DNA from: Rhabditoides inermis
Taxonomy: Eukaryota > Nematoda > Chromadorea > Rhabditida > Rhabditidae
Assembly: GCA_963966185.1 (NCBI GenBank)
Contig: CAWZYM010000020.1
Span: 1,860,001-1,924,000 of the forward strand
Direction: 5' to 3'
Length of the DNA stretch: 64,000 bases
Under the pieces are notes generated by a model. It had not been told where the DNA came from. It was given only the letters and a program-made list of their open reading frames with translations, and did not search any database. This document shows positions 14,746 to 27,300 of this stretch, piece after piece. The translations under genes were made by a program, and so were the position numbers. Each line of letters begins with the position of its first letter. Position 1 is the stretch's first letter.

Positions 14746-15093
14746 TATATTTCAAGAGAGCAACACAAACTAGTATTAACAAAACCGATATCATTACAAC
14801 TTGTAGAATGTTTACCACTTACATTAAAAATTATTGAATATGATAAAATTGGTGTTCTTTATTGTTTTAAATTGTGGTCCTTATTGGCTTGTCTGCAGAA
14901 TACCTCTCTAATCCTTTTCTTCAAAAGACAAGACGGCCGCGTAATGTAGACTAATTAGAAGCTGCGTATACAAGCAACGCGAAAGGATTACGCGACAATT
15001 ACCGTAACCAGCCGATTGCGCAAGTGTACTGTATGTGGGAAAGGCGGGACGGTAGGTGAAAGGTCAATCCGGAGATTCAGTGTATCTCCCGCC

Positions 15094-15705
15094 ATGGATG
15101 AATTTGCCTGCTACAATCTTCCATCATATTCAGTCACTGTCGATTCTCTGGAGTCGAGTCTATCAGTTCATGATCTCACTATAATCAAAGAATTCTTCCA
15201 TAACAACAAGAATGAGTGTTACTTGTTTGTGAAGAAGGAGAAAGCACAGAGAACGCCGCTTCGACAGATTCAAGCTGCTGTCATTCGAAAAGACAAGAAT
15301 GCTCCCGATTGCACCAAGTAATTTGAACTTCGTCGTTGTTCGAATGATTAATTACATTGTGTTCCAGGGTAGTGTCTGCATACGCCCTCTTCTTCCGAGA
15401 ACAACAAAATTCTGTAAAGGTATGTCAACTCCGTCATTATCTAGTTTATCATGACGTGCACTTTAGTCTCTTCTCCCCGGTGCTTCGTTCGGCCAAATTT
15501 CCCAGACAATCGCTGCTCGCTGGGAGGCCATGAACGCGGAGGAAAAGAAGGTATGATCACTCATGCTTGATTACCGACTGAATGTGAGAGAGTGAAATGA
15601 CTTGTATCTTTTCAGATCTACAAAAGACGTCAGGAATTGGCACGCAAGAGTCTTATTCGAGAAGCAGTCGTCTTCAAAGCAGCCAAGTTCGCTCGTCAGA
15701 CTTGA
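15094..15705 (+). CDS. HMG-box protein, TOX-like (left copy)
   Basis: Four exons, 15094-15317, 15368-15419, 15467-15550, 15616-15705, sum to 450 bases, 149 aa. The C-terminal half is an HMG box: SAYALFFREQQ near residue 80, ASFGQISQTIAARWEAMN, then EEKKIYKRRQELARKSL. The W and the SAYALFF lead fit the family. This predicts a nuclear DNA-bending or sequence-nonspecific DNA-binding factor. The N-terminal 75 residues (FACYNLPSYSVTVDSLES onward) have no motif I recognise. The start has a good context (GCCATGG). An upstream ATG at 15033 hits a stop. The cognate on the other arm differs by few residues, mainly at the C-terminal end (AKFARQT here, AARLAR there). Confidence 0.85.
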
Positions 15706-16029
15706 TTAATATTGTGTCTTAGTGTTAGTTGCGCTATTTTTTTCATGTTTTTCAGTTCGACTATTATATTATGTTTTTGTATATAAAATAATTTTTTATT
15801 AACAAATAGGAAGTATATGATGCGCATGTATGAGTTTCTTTCCGGGACCACTTTTGAAACTTTTTTGTTTTTGTTTTTGTTGTGTTTTCAATCCAATTGT
15901 TTATTATACTTTGTATTTGTGTAAGTGTTTTCAATCCAGAAACGTAGTCGAAACAGATTTCAACCTTATCGTTCACAATAGTCATAGTCAGTTCACAATT
16001 GTTAGTCGTTTCAGGGTGACACACGTAAT

Positions 16030-19000
16030 ATGTCGTCCACAAACCCTAGCGTTCCTCTCTTTCGCGAAGTGAAGACGGAAATCGAGGAAGAAAAACCTGA
16101 GTTATTGGAGAGGGGTTCCGATACCACTACTACTGCTTCACCACCTCCGTCGGAACCAGCAACTCCTTATGCTTCCACACCGCAACCGTGAGTATCTTTT
16201 CAAAAAACGTTTTATTAGATGTTTGTAGTGAGATCGTTTCTGTTTCGTTTAGTGCTCGTAAGATCCTCGTGCGAACGTCGGATGGCCGTGTCTTGAATCT
16301 CGTCGTGCGAGGAGCTTCCGATAAAGTATATATTATTTTATTGTTATTACTGTGAACGTGTCAGTATCACTTGTAGTATATTTTTCATGCTTTCAGCCTT
16401 CAACTCTGTCTAACAAGACTGTGCGTGTCGTTGTGAAAAGATCAGCCTCGATCGGAGACGCGCACACTGCTGCTCAGGGACAAGGTGTCCAAGAGACGCA
16501 GCTCGAACATGCAGCACCTGTCGACGATCTACCGTCAACTAGCTCGGACCCGAGGTAGGTTCTATGATTTTTCTTTGTTCTTTGTGGGTTACTGTAGTGT
16601 TGTGTTAGATTTGTGCGTGCTCCTTCCCCCGGTCGGCATGTTGTGCTCGCTGGTGGTGCGACTCGCGAGTGCAATCACACCGGACTCAACATCTACAATA
16701 CGGACGCCAACTACCTTCACTGCGATCTGTGCTGCTCCAGCTACGCGAACATGCGTGACGTAAGTCAACCCCCATGTTTGACGTGAACTTGTTCACTTCA
16801 GTTTCTGTTGCACTTCTCGCGCGATCACAAAGGCATGCTGCCGTTCGCGTGCACTGTGCGCAACTGCGAGACGCGATCGCACACGCTCCAACGCCACCGC
16901 GTTCACGTGAACATGCACGGCATGCGGCTGATCCCGCTGTATCCGCAGCGCACGAGAACGCTGGCCGGCGCGTTCCGGTGCAGCGACTGCGGAGTGGCGT
17001 TCGCGCGCCAAGATCTGGTCAGTTGAGGCATAGCCTTCCGCCCGCAGCTCGTTCCGTTGTTGCAGTTGGATAAGCATCGCGTGTCGGTGCACACCAGGGA
17101 CGCGCACCCGTTCGTGCAGCGCCACTACCTCTTCACCCCACTCCTGTGCGACATGTGCGAACTGCCATTCGACACAATCAACAAAGTGAGTCTGGAAAGC
17201 TCGCTTTGTATCCACCCCTGCTTCAGCTTGTGGCTCACGTGCGCAAGCACACTCCCATTGGAGTGTTCGCCTGTCCGAAGCGGCGTTGCACAATGAGGTG
17301 AATAATTATTGTTCACAGACAAATATCTTCAATATTACCCTATTGCCACATATCGTCTTGATTCTGGGTACAAATTGAAATAAAATAATAACTGTTAAGG
17401 TTCAACTCGTTGGAGCATCTTACATTGCACTCCGAAACACACTGGCCGAGTGGACGATGGAACAGAGAGCCATTCAACAGTGTCCCCGTGAGATTAACCT
17501 GGCTCATTGATATATGCGGGTTGATTGATTGCAGCATTCTCGCCCAGTGCACCCTCTAATCCGCCGCTTCTACATGGGAGTCGTTCCCCTCTGTGATATC
17601 TGTTCGACTAAATTCGCCAATTTCGAAGAGGTGGAGTGATTGAATAATTTGTGAATATCACTGATATAGATATATGTTATCAACGAATATGCTTATGATG
17701 TTGTTCAGTTGGCTGCGCACGTGTTCGCAGTGCACGCGAAGGTCACTTTCGGATGCCCCGTGCCACACTGCGACAAGAGGTGAGAATAGTCATACGTACT
17801 ACTGTACGATTAGCAATTCACGTTAGTCGTTGTCGATATTTTTCAACGAGATAAGAGTACTTATCTTTCCTATGCAGATTCTACGACTTGGACGAGCTGC
17901 TGTTGCATCGCTGTAATCCACGAGATCCGACAGGAATACAACTCGTCGACAACCTTGATCCGGTGAGCAGCGGAGAGAGGAGGGAAGGAATCATTTCTAT
18001 TCAGCCACTGATGGACGACGACTGTCATCCTCTGCTGCGCAAGTGGTACCTGCAGCCACCATACTATCGTCGCGACATCAATCACAAGTACACCGTCGCT
18101 GACACAGTAATATAATTATTTATTCTAGCGGCTCTATAGCTTGTTGTTTCCAGCTCAAGGACGGTCGCATGTACGAGTGCCCACTGAACGCGTGCCGCGA
18201 GAGGTATGTGTGTGGGAAGTTGTTGAGATGATATTGATTGATTGCAGGACGACGTCTGTGCGCGAAATTGTGGTGCACTGTGACACGGCTCACTGGCCGA
18301 TGCGCGAGTGGATGTTCGAGGAGGAGGTGGGACTCGAACCGGAGAGAGACCCGTCACGCTATCTGCGAAGAGTGCGCGACGCTATGAACAAGGTCTGTGC
18401 TAGCCCGTTTGGCTCTGTCTTTCTCACTCTCCTATTCAGCCTATGATTATCCTGGAATCTACGCGAAAGAAGATGGCCGGTCACTCGCAGCTCGTTCAGT
18501 TCCAGTTCTGGCCGCAGCCCTGCGAATTCCGCACCTGCAGTCACACCAGTGATAACGTCGCCGAGGTGGGCGGTACATAGTGGGGCGGAGCTTGATCAAG
18601 ACAGTGCGATTTAAGCGCACCATACATCTCTACGTCTTCCACCACTTGTTGCGGCCGTTTGGCTGTCCACTGCAAGGCTGTCCCGAGAGGTGCGAAGACG
18701 GGGTGGGAAGGCGAACAGATGGTTGTTTGAGGTACACACTGCTGAGCAGTCTCGTCGACCACTACCTCAGTCACTGGCAGGCGAGCACCCGATTCGAGCC
18801 CGCCCTACTGGCGGCCAGTCGGCTGCATGCAGCGGCGGAGAGGCCGACGAGCGAGACACACACTCCACCCGGTGCGAAGGAGGAACACGCGGAGGAGCTG
18901 GCGGAAGTGAAGAGCGAAACGTGCGCGCCCATCGAGCTGTCCGACGAGAAAGCGCCCGTGTTGGAGCAGCAACCTCTCGCCACTCCCATGCAGGAGCTCC

Positions 19001-22000
19001 ACACCTGGATGGACACCACCATCAAGCTGAAGATGGAGAAGGTGAGGAGGAGAGGGCGAGGGGAGTGAGTGCGGTCACTTCAGCGGATGCTGATGAAGCC
19101 GGCACTCCATCTCTACGACTACTGCCATCCAGTGATTCGCGAATGCTACCTGAAGGACAACTGGCGGTGCGACACGTGCGGAGAGACATTGGCCGAGTGG
19201 ACAGAGGTGGGGGAGGGAGGGGGATGGTGGAAGAGTGTCGATTGCAGCTGACGGCGCACCTGCGTGTCCACCACGGCTACGCTCGTCCCTTCGCCTGTCC
19301 GCACAAGGACTGCGACGCGAGGCGACTTGCCCTCGTCGACCTCCTCCTCCATTCACTCGAACACTGGCCCAATGCCGAGTGGGATCCCAATGTAGGTTAC
19401 AATAGCAGTGTATTATCGTAGTCGTTGTCGTATCTTGTGTGTTTAGATGGACGTGGACGAGACGTGGCGGCGGCGGGCCGAGTTGGCGCAGAAGGAGCAG
19501 TTGAAGAAGGAACGGGCGGATAGGGCGAATGAGGAGAGAGAGCGAGAAAGGGCGGAGAAGAGACAGGAGAGACAGGCATACGACATGATGAAACGATTCA
19601 CGGACGTCGAGAAGTTCATCACGGGGGATGTGGTGAGTGTGGGGATGGAAAGAGAAGAATGAATGGTGTCGTTGAGGTGGTGAAGGCGCAATACCTCGAG
19701 TACCTGCATCCGCTGACAGCCGAGCGCTACCTGAAGGCGGCCAAGAAGTGCGATCTGTGCGAGGCGACCGTGTGGGGATTCGGACAGGTTTATGAGAAGC
19801 AGTAGCGTTAGCGAGTGAACTTACAAATTCCTTCAGCTTCGCCAGCACATGCGCGTCGTTCACTCGGAGCACCGGCCGTTTGTGTGTCCCGTCAACGCCT
19901 TCTATCACAACGCCGCCGGCGCTATCGTCAAGTGAGCACAGCTGGTAGTGGCGGTGTGAGACGAGCCTCCTGTCAGTGCGTGCAGCGCCCGTTTCGGCTC
20001 GTTCTACAACCTGGTGTACCACTGCGCGTGTCACTGGCCGAACGGATGGACGGGCGAGGTGGTGGCGGTGAAGGAGAGGGAGGAGGGGGAGGAGGACGGG
20101 GAGTGGCAGCCACTCGACAGGGAGACGCATGCCGACATCGCCACGCAGCCACTCTTCCCACACTCGCTGCTCTACTTCCGACGCGGCATGTACTGCGTGG
20201 TGTGCTCGCGGCTGTGCAGACATATTGACGAGGTGGGATAGGGAGGGATGGGAAGGTGAGAGGGTTGATGGTTCAGCTGCGCTCGCACATGTCCTCGGCC
20301 CACCGCGTCAAGTGGATATTCAAGTGTGAGAAATGCGATGTGGGTCCGATGAACACGCTGGTCGATCTCAGACAGCACTACGCCCACGCACATGCGGACA
20401 CGGTGAGGGAAGAAAGAGAGGAGGGGACGGAGGGAAAGGGGAGGAAGACGCGATGTTGCAGTGGTCGGAGAGCTACGAGCTGATCACCGTGGAGTACGAG
20501 GAGGGGGAAGGGGGAGGAGAGGGCGGGCGTCCGCGGCAGAGCTACACCCTCAGCGAGTACCACTCGCTCAAGCTGCGCCCACTCGTTCCCACCACACGCA
20601 TCTACTTCGAGAACGGACTGTTCTGCTACATATGCGGGGTGCTGTGCGATGATGTGGACATGGTGAGGGAGGGGGGGGGGAGAGAGAGAGTGGATGTGGA
20701 TCGGTTTCAGCTGGCGGCCCACGTCTCTCGTCGCCACGCGGGGGCGCTGCCCCTCAAGTGCGAGAGCTGCATCCACACGTTCCGCACCATGCCCGAATTG
20801 CTCGAACACTGCACCAAGCACAGACGGGTACGCCTTCTTTCCCTTACTCCTTCTCTCATCCCTCTGTTGCAGTTCTACAGCTTCATGTGCAAGGTGCCGG
20901 GATGCGGCCGGATCCTGAGTTCGAAGAGCTCCTTGCGCGGACACGAGTTCGAGTGCAAGCGGATGCGGGGGTATGCGGTGAGTGGAGGGAGAGGGGGAAG
21001 GATACTGTTATGTGTGCAATTGCAGGAGAACACGACGTGTGACCTGTGCGGTCGGCAGTGTCACTCTGCAGCCAGTCTCCGCACGCACCGACTCGGATGT
21101 GTGGGCATGAGCAATGGGTGAGTGGGTGGAGAGGGGACGCGGTGATACTGACACTCGCTTTCCAGCCGCTTCGAGTGTCCGGGCTGCGACCGAACGTACG
21201 CCCAGAAACAGGCGATGACCAACCACATGCTACAGGAACACCCCGGACTCTGGGAACAGCACATCGTGAGTCGTATCCACGCCGTGCTATCGTATTCCCC
21301 CGTTTCAGTACAAGTTCCAATGCACGCAGTGTGCCTCGGATCCGCCGGTGCGCTTCCGCGCGCTCACCAAGCTCCGCGAACACTTTCAGAAGCAACATCC
21401 CGGTATGTGTTCGGAATAGAAGAAAGGTGAAAGCTAATCCACGTCAGATTATCTCTTCTATTCGTGTTCGTGCGGCCAGCGCTTCCTATCACAGTCGATG
21501 CTCGCACGGCATCTCAACGAGACTGTTCGAGGAGTGAGTATGGGTGTCTGTCATCTATGCATGGATGGCTAGATGTATATGTATTGCAGGAACACGAGAA
21601 CGGATTGGTACAGGAGTACCAGACTCAGGGCTGGAGCCGCGAGCAGAGACAGGGGGAACAGGAAGAGGGAGGGGAGTTAGAGGAGCAACCCGCTCCTCCA
21701 ATCAGGCGGACAAGGAGCGGCAGGGCTGTGAAGCGGAAGAGTGTGGATTGGGTACGTTGTGTATTTTGTTGTTTCTGTTTGAAATGAAGAGTTGTAGGAT
21801 GAGGAAGAAGGTGATGATCAAGATTGGGAAGAAGGAGTGATGCTGGAGGGGCAGGAATCTACCGTACCGAGGAGAAAAAGTGTCAGAGCTGCGAAGAGAA
21901 AGAGTGTTGAGGAGGTGAGTTAATAAAATATTGTTTCTCGATGTTGGCCGTGTTTTGCAGGTGGGAGAGGAAGAAGAGGCGCCGGAGCAGGAACCCACTT

Positions 22001-22851
22001 CTTTAGCCGGGAAGAGAAGGAGCAGTAGGGCGGTGAAGGGAAAGAGTTCTGGCAAGCTGGAGGAAGACGCGGACCTGGATGGGGAAAGACCCCAATCAGC
22101 CCTCAGAAGAAGTCGGCGTTCGGTGGAGACGAGAAGACTCGATGAGGTACTGTACTCACTATCGTTTTGTCATGGACGAATTACATTTTAGTACGCCTAT
22201 TCGGATGAAGAGATGGAAGACGAAGCGTCGTCGGGCGAGGACGATGTGGAAGAGGAGGATGAGGATGAAGAGAGAAGGAGTGGCGAGGAGGAGGAGGAGG
22301 AGAAGGTGGAAGAGGCGCCGCCTAAGAGACGCCGCCCCGCCGTCGCATCGCGAAGGAGCGCATCCACTCGAGCACATCGCATCGACTCGCAACGCTACTC
22401 CATAGGATTCACCAAGGAGGTATGTACGCCTTGTCCTTTGATAGGATTCATGGATGTGTCATTGTTTCACTGATGTTGTTCCAGGAGCTTGGCGGTCAAT
22501 CGAATGAGGAAGTGCGGGCGATTCTCGCAGAGGGAGTCTCACTCGACTGCCGATTCTGCGATCACGTGAGTGGCAATGAGCTTCTGACTTTGAATAGTTA
22601 ATTCGTTTATCGGTGGTTGTTCCCCATTTGTATAATTCCATCGTTGCAGTCTGCGGTGACGTATCTGGGCCTGAACGCGCACTATCGATCGCGTCATCCC
22701 GACCACCCACAGCCATTTCGATGCCCCTGCGGAAAGACGTCAGCGACATTTTAGTACTCATGTGTATTTATTGACTTCTTTCAGGTTCTCGAACCACGCC
22801 TCGCTTCCCAAACATCAGCGCGTTCAGCACTGGAGGCTCAAGGGAACCTGA
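16030..22851 (+). CDS. Large many-fingered zinc protein with HWP modules (left copy)
   Basis: About 40 short exons; the first five are 16030-16187, 16253-16325, 16397-16554, 16609-16759 and 16802-17017. The N-terminus is acidic and Ser/Pro-rich, then carries a VRTSDGRVLNLVVR block. The central part repeats a module: HP(L/V)(I/L)R..Y, a C-x2-C pair, L-x2-H-x3/4-H, then a CP-x3-C finger that often ends in HWP....W (for example near 17440, 18290, 19365, 20030). After classic fingers (for example CPGCDRTYAQKQAM near 21178) comes an acidic stretch with repeated KRKS/RRSSRAVK basic patches (21600-22350), and a final C2H2 finger ending HQRVQHWRLKGT. Nuclear, probably DNA- or RNA-binding (inference). 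I know no named family with this module. Not every junction was summed. Confidence 0.75.
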
Positions 22852-23350
22852 AAGAAACCACAACATCCCTGGCGGTCTATGTTACAAAATTGATTGTTAT
22901 CTCACTTATCTGTTACGTTGTTACATTTCTCTAATATGTTTGTAAATAAATTGTTTTAAAAGAAGTCACTCAACAAATATCTGAATATGACAACACAATC
23001 ATGATGATAGAAAGCATACAGTTGTCAGCTGTGCCTACGATGTTTACGTTAGCCTCGTCCGAGTGGCGCGAAGAAGCGCGCCATGCAGCCCTTTCCACTT
23101 GAGCAGCACCCACCTGCAACTAGCATCTGTCCAGACACCAGATCGTGCAATAAGTGAATTCGATGTCTACCCTCCGATTTTGAATCGCTCCCTGTACCTG
23201 ATCGGCCAGTAAGCCAGACCAATCCGCTCGGTGCGCCTACTGAAACTACTGCACGTTCTCCTTTTCTCTCTCCCAGTTTCCGTTTGTGTGTAGCGTGATT
23301 TTCAACAACACGCATCGCAAATGGGAATAAAAGACCGAAAAAGGGCTGTC
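22852..23350. other. Spacer between inverted arms, no gene recognised
   Basis: The first part has polyadenylation-like AATAAA (22946) just downstream of the zinc gene stop. The remaining 400 bases show no supportable exon. Confidence 0.5.
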
Positions 23351-23718
<368 letters not shown>

Positions 23719-23754
23719 CTCCATCCCTCTCATCCCTCCCCCTGCCGCGCGCGG

Positions 23755-24145
23755 TGGCCGCGTGCTCCTACTGGACGAGGCGACGGCGTCGGTCGTCTCG
23801 ACCACGGACGCACTCGTGCAGCGGCTAGTGGCCAGCCACTTCATATCCATCGCTCACCGACTGCACGCACTCTCTTCCTGTGACAGGTAAAACATTGTAC
23901 ATTGTCCGTATTGTTGCGATCAGCCTGCCGTAGCTAAAGTGGCAATCAATCTAGTCAGCCTTTGAAGCAGCTATAAATTAATGTGGCATTTCGAAGTGAT
24001 TTGAAAGATCAGAAGACACATTCGTTGCAGGATTTTGGTACTCAAGAGGGGACGCCTAGCCGAACTCGAGTCACCAGCCAATCTGCTCGCTGATAAAGAC
24101 TCACTATATTCTCGCATGTACGAGAAACAAGCAAACGCTCACTAG
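23755..24145 (+). pseudogene. C-terminal stub of an ABCC (MRP-type) transporter
   Basis: Two exons, about 23755-23886 and 24031-24145, joined at AG|G. They read the Walker B and D-loop (VLLLDEATASV), TDALVQRLV, the H-loop (SIAHRLHAL), then CDRILVLKRGRLAELESP and a stop. This is the end of the second nucleotide-binding domain of ABCC exporters. Against the family pattern about six to eight residues are missing between the D-loop helix and the H-loop. Walker A, the signature motif and all membrane segments are absent from the window. The stub begins right at the (CTTT)n tract, so it is most likely a truncated fragment captured in the spacer. Confidence 0.75.
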
Positions 24146-24376
24146 GATCTCAACCATCCAAATATATTTTCGCGTTTTGATAATAATTTGATGTTCAACG
24201 AATGATAAATGGTTTAATACTTATAATATGTTTATTCGCATAGTTGCACACTAATTTCACTTGTCACGTTGTTGTATTTCTCTGAATATTGTGTATTTTA
24301 AATTGTTTATACATAACAACACCATTCCTTATGAACACATAACAACACAAAACAATTAACAGTAATAACAAAACCT

Positions 24377-27300
24377 CTAGTTGGCTGGCGGGGCGGCCGT
24401 CTTGAGTCTCCAGTGCTGCATGCGCTGGTGCCTCGGAAGAGCCTGGTGCAGGGCGAAGCTGAAACATATAAATAACCCTGATACTATGCAGCTAACATGT
24501 GTGTATGAATTACATCAATAGAAATACACTCACGTCTTTCCGCAAGGGCATCGGAACGGCTTGGGATGGTCGGGATGGGTGGTGCGGTAGTGCTCATTCA
24601 GCACCAGGTAGTTCTCGGCTGTCTGAAACGAACAAACTACTCCCGACTCTCTGACCACGAATACTCACATGATCACAGAATCGGCAGTCGAGCGAGACTC
24701 CCTCTGCAAGAATCGCCCGCACTTCCTCATTCGATTGACTGCCAAGCTCCTGGAAAGCAATCGATAACAGGATAACTATCAAATAACAGTACCTGCTTGG
24801 TGAATCCCATCGAATACTGACTCGAGTCGAGGTGTTGTCCCTGTCCGCGGGATGCGCCGCCCCGTCGCGCCCCGCCCACCGGCTTTTGTTTCTTGACGGG
24901 AGCCTCATCTGGCTCTTCCTCATCCTCGCTCGATCCAGATTCTCCATTGTCCTCTTCTTCCGCTTTCTCTTCTTCCTCCTCCACATCATCCGGATGATCA
25001 ATCATCTCCTGAAAATAAAGATAGAAGGAGGTATGAGGAATGACCATACCTCGTCGACCGCCTTCTTCTTCTTCGCCACCCTTCTGCTTCTCCTGGACGG
25101 AGTAGCCTTTTCCTCCTTCATCTCCTCGTCTCCCTCTTCCTTCTCTTCCACCACATTCTGCTACAAAAAATTGTGGTTGTCATCGAACAACATTAGTCAT
25201 AGTCAGTCACCCACCTTTCTCCGCTTATTGCTCTCCATCACCCGACTGCTCCTCCTGTTTTTAGAGGGAACCTGCTCCAATGGCTCCGGTTTCTCCTCCA
25301 CTTCCTCCAGTGGTTCCCCTCTCTCGCTTCCATCTGCCTCCTCCTTCTCTTCCTCCTCCTTCTCTTCCTTCCTGCTCCACCTCTGGGCAGCATACTCCTC
25401 GTGGGCAAAGCTTATGTGTCTCTGAACACAAGAAAATGGTGATGACGTCACTAACGAATTCGCTCACCCGGTCGCTCTTCTTCCGATGGAATTCGAATTC
25501 GCTGGCCGCGAGGAAGCGCTTGCCGCACGAGCACACAAAGAACGGGAAATCTGGAAACATTACACTAGCAACATTTGAAATGGACAAATGTTAGCATGGA
25601 TACCGGGATGGTTGGTGGCGCAGTGCTCTCGCAGCTTGTTCATCCAGCGAAAGCGCATCGGATGCTCCGCCGGACACTGCGGACATTGGAACTTGTACTG
25701 AAACGGGAGAATACGACAGCACGGCGTGGATGCGACTCACGATGTGCTGTTCCCAGAGTCCGGGGTGTTCCTGTAGCATGTGGTTGGTCATCGCCTGTTT
25801 CTGGGCGTACGTGCGGTCGCAGCCCGGACACTCGAAGCGGCTGGAATGAAAACTCCATCATCCCCTCCAGTTTCCCAAAATACTAATTCTTCGCTTCCCT
25901 CCCACTTCCACTCACCCTTGCTTCTTGCCGACGCATCCGATTCGGTGGTGCTGCCGCGCGATCGCATTCGGAAGCACGCGGCCACACTTGTCGCACTCCA
26001 CCTTAAATATACATTACATGAGACGCATTTGGATAAAAAAATTCCACTTCATAACCTAGCAAATCGATATTGTAACGATGTAGATGGGAGATACCTCCTC
26101 GGTCCAGTTGTTGATGCGCTTGCACTCGAACTCGTGTGCGTTGAGGGTGAGCCTGGAGCTGAACGTACGATTGCACCCATCCACGATGCATGTGAAATCG
26201 CACGAATCCTGCAACAAGAGAAAAGTTGAAAAGAGGGGGACAGAAAGAGGCAACTGAATTCATAATCCGTACCGGTTCGAGTTCGAGGTGGGCGGTGGTG
26301 GTGTGGACCCTGAGTGTGTCGAGATCATCGTATCTCGCCTGGCACTTGAGCGTCTCGCATCGCAGCGGACGCTCCCTCTCGTGGTGCTGCGAGAAGTGCA
26401 CACGCAGCTAAACACAATCAGTTAACAATAATACGGTAAGTGATCATCATAGATAAATCGCATAAGACGAAAGTATAAAAAAGGGTAGCACAATCGCCGC
26501 CCATGTGAACCCCGCCTACTACTCACCGTGTCCATATCATCGTAGAGCTTGTCGCATACGTAACAGATGAGTCCCTTCGCAAAGTAGAGCTTCGTATTCG
26601 GGATGAGAGGATGCTCATCCAGCTCCGCCCGTTTACGCTGCGTCACCTGCAATCCACATCTCTCTCCCCCCCTCTCTCTCTATCTCTCTCTCTCTCTCTT
26701 CTCCCCCCCTCTCTCTCTCCCACCTGTCCGTTCTTGGCGCGACTCCACTCGACGACGCTGTTCTTGTGTGTAGTCATGTAGTGCAATGATAGATCATTCA
26801 TTGTTCTCTTTCGCACCCCGCATCCCTCGCAGCGCAGTGCCGCCACCTCCTCGTGCGCAGACGCACTGTGCTTCTTCAGCTGAAAAGAGCGGTGATTGAT
26901 CGAGAGAACGAGATTCGTCCAACTTCGTCAAACGTCTCGAAGAACGCAGCGCAATCGCAGCAGAAGAGACCGTCCTTGAAGTAGAGCTGCGAGTGGGGGT
27001 AGAGCCTGCAATGGCCCTCCGTGACTCCGCCCCCTCTCGTCCCGCCCACCTCTCCTTGATCAGCTCGCGGTACTTCTCCTCGCCCACTAGCTCCGCGTTC
27101 GGGTTCATATTCTCGTAGATGTGTTCGTGAGCCTCGAACTCGACCGTCCACTGCAACATGCCGTCTCTCTCCCACTCCCTTCATCCCTGCCTGTCCGCCT
27201 ACCGAGCTGTTGTGCGCGAGTTCGTAGTGTATGCGCAGCTCTCCGAGTGTCTGCATCGGATTCGCCGCGCACTTCTCGCACTGCACCCGCGCCTTCTCCC

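Larger units (their letters stand above)
13585..22851 (+). repeat. Left arm of a large inverted duplication
   Basis: This arm holds three genes in the order membrane protein, HMG-box, zinc protein, all rightward. The same order occurs leftward at 34520-24377. Similarity starts abruptly near CTCGATCATTTCTTTAG. It covers coding exons and the intergenic DNA between the first two genes (14746-15093). In the zinc gene it is patchy. Confidence 0.9.

Noticed and set aside
15033..15059. Upstream ATG before the HMG-box gene
   Set aside because: It reaches a stop after eight codons. The ATG at 15094 has better context and its position is shared by the right copy.
19075..20223. 382-codon minus-strand frame
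   Set aside because: It lies antisense to zinc-protein exons, is Ser/Pro/His-rich with no motif, and the plus strand shows spliced fingers.
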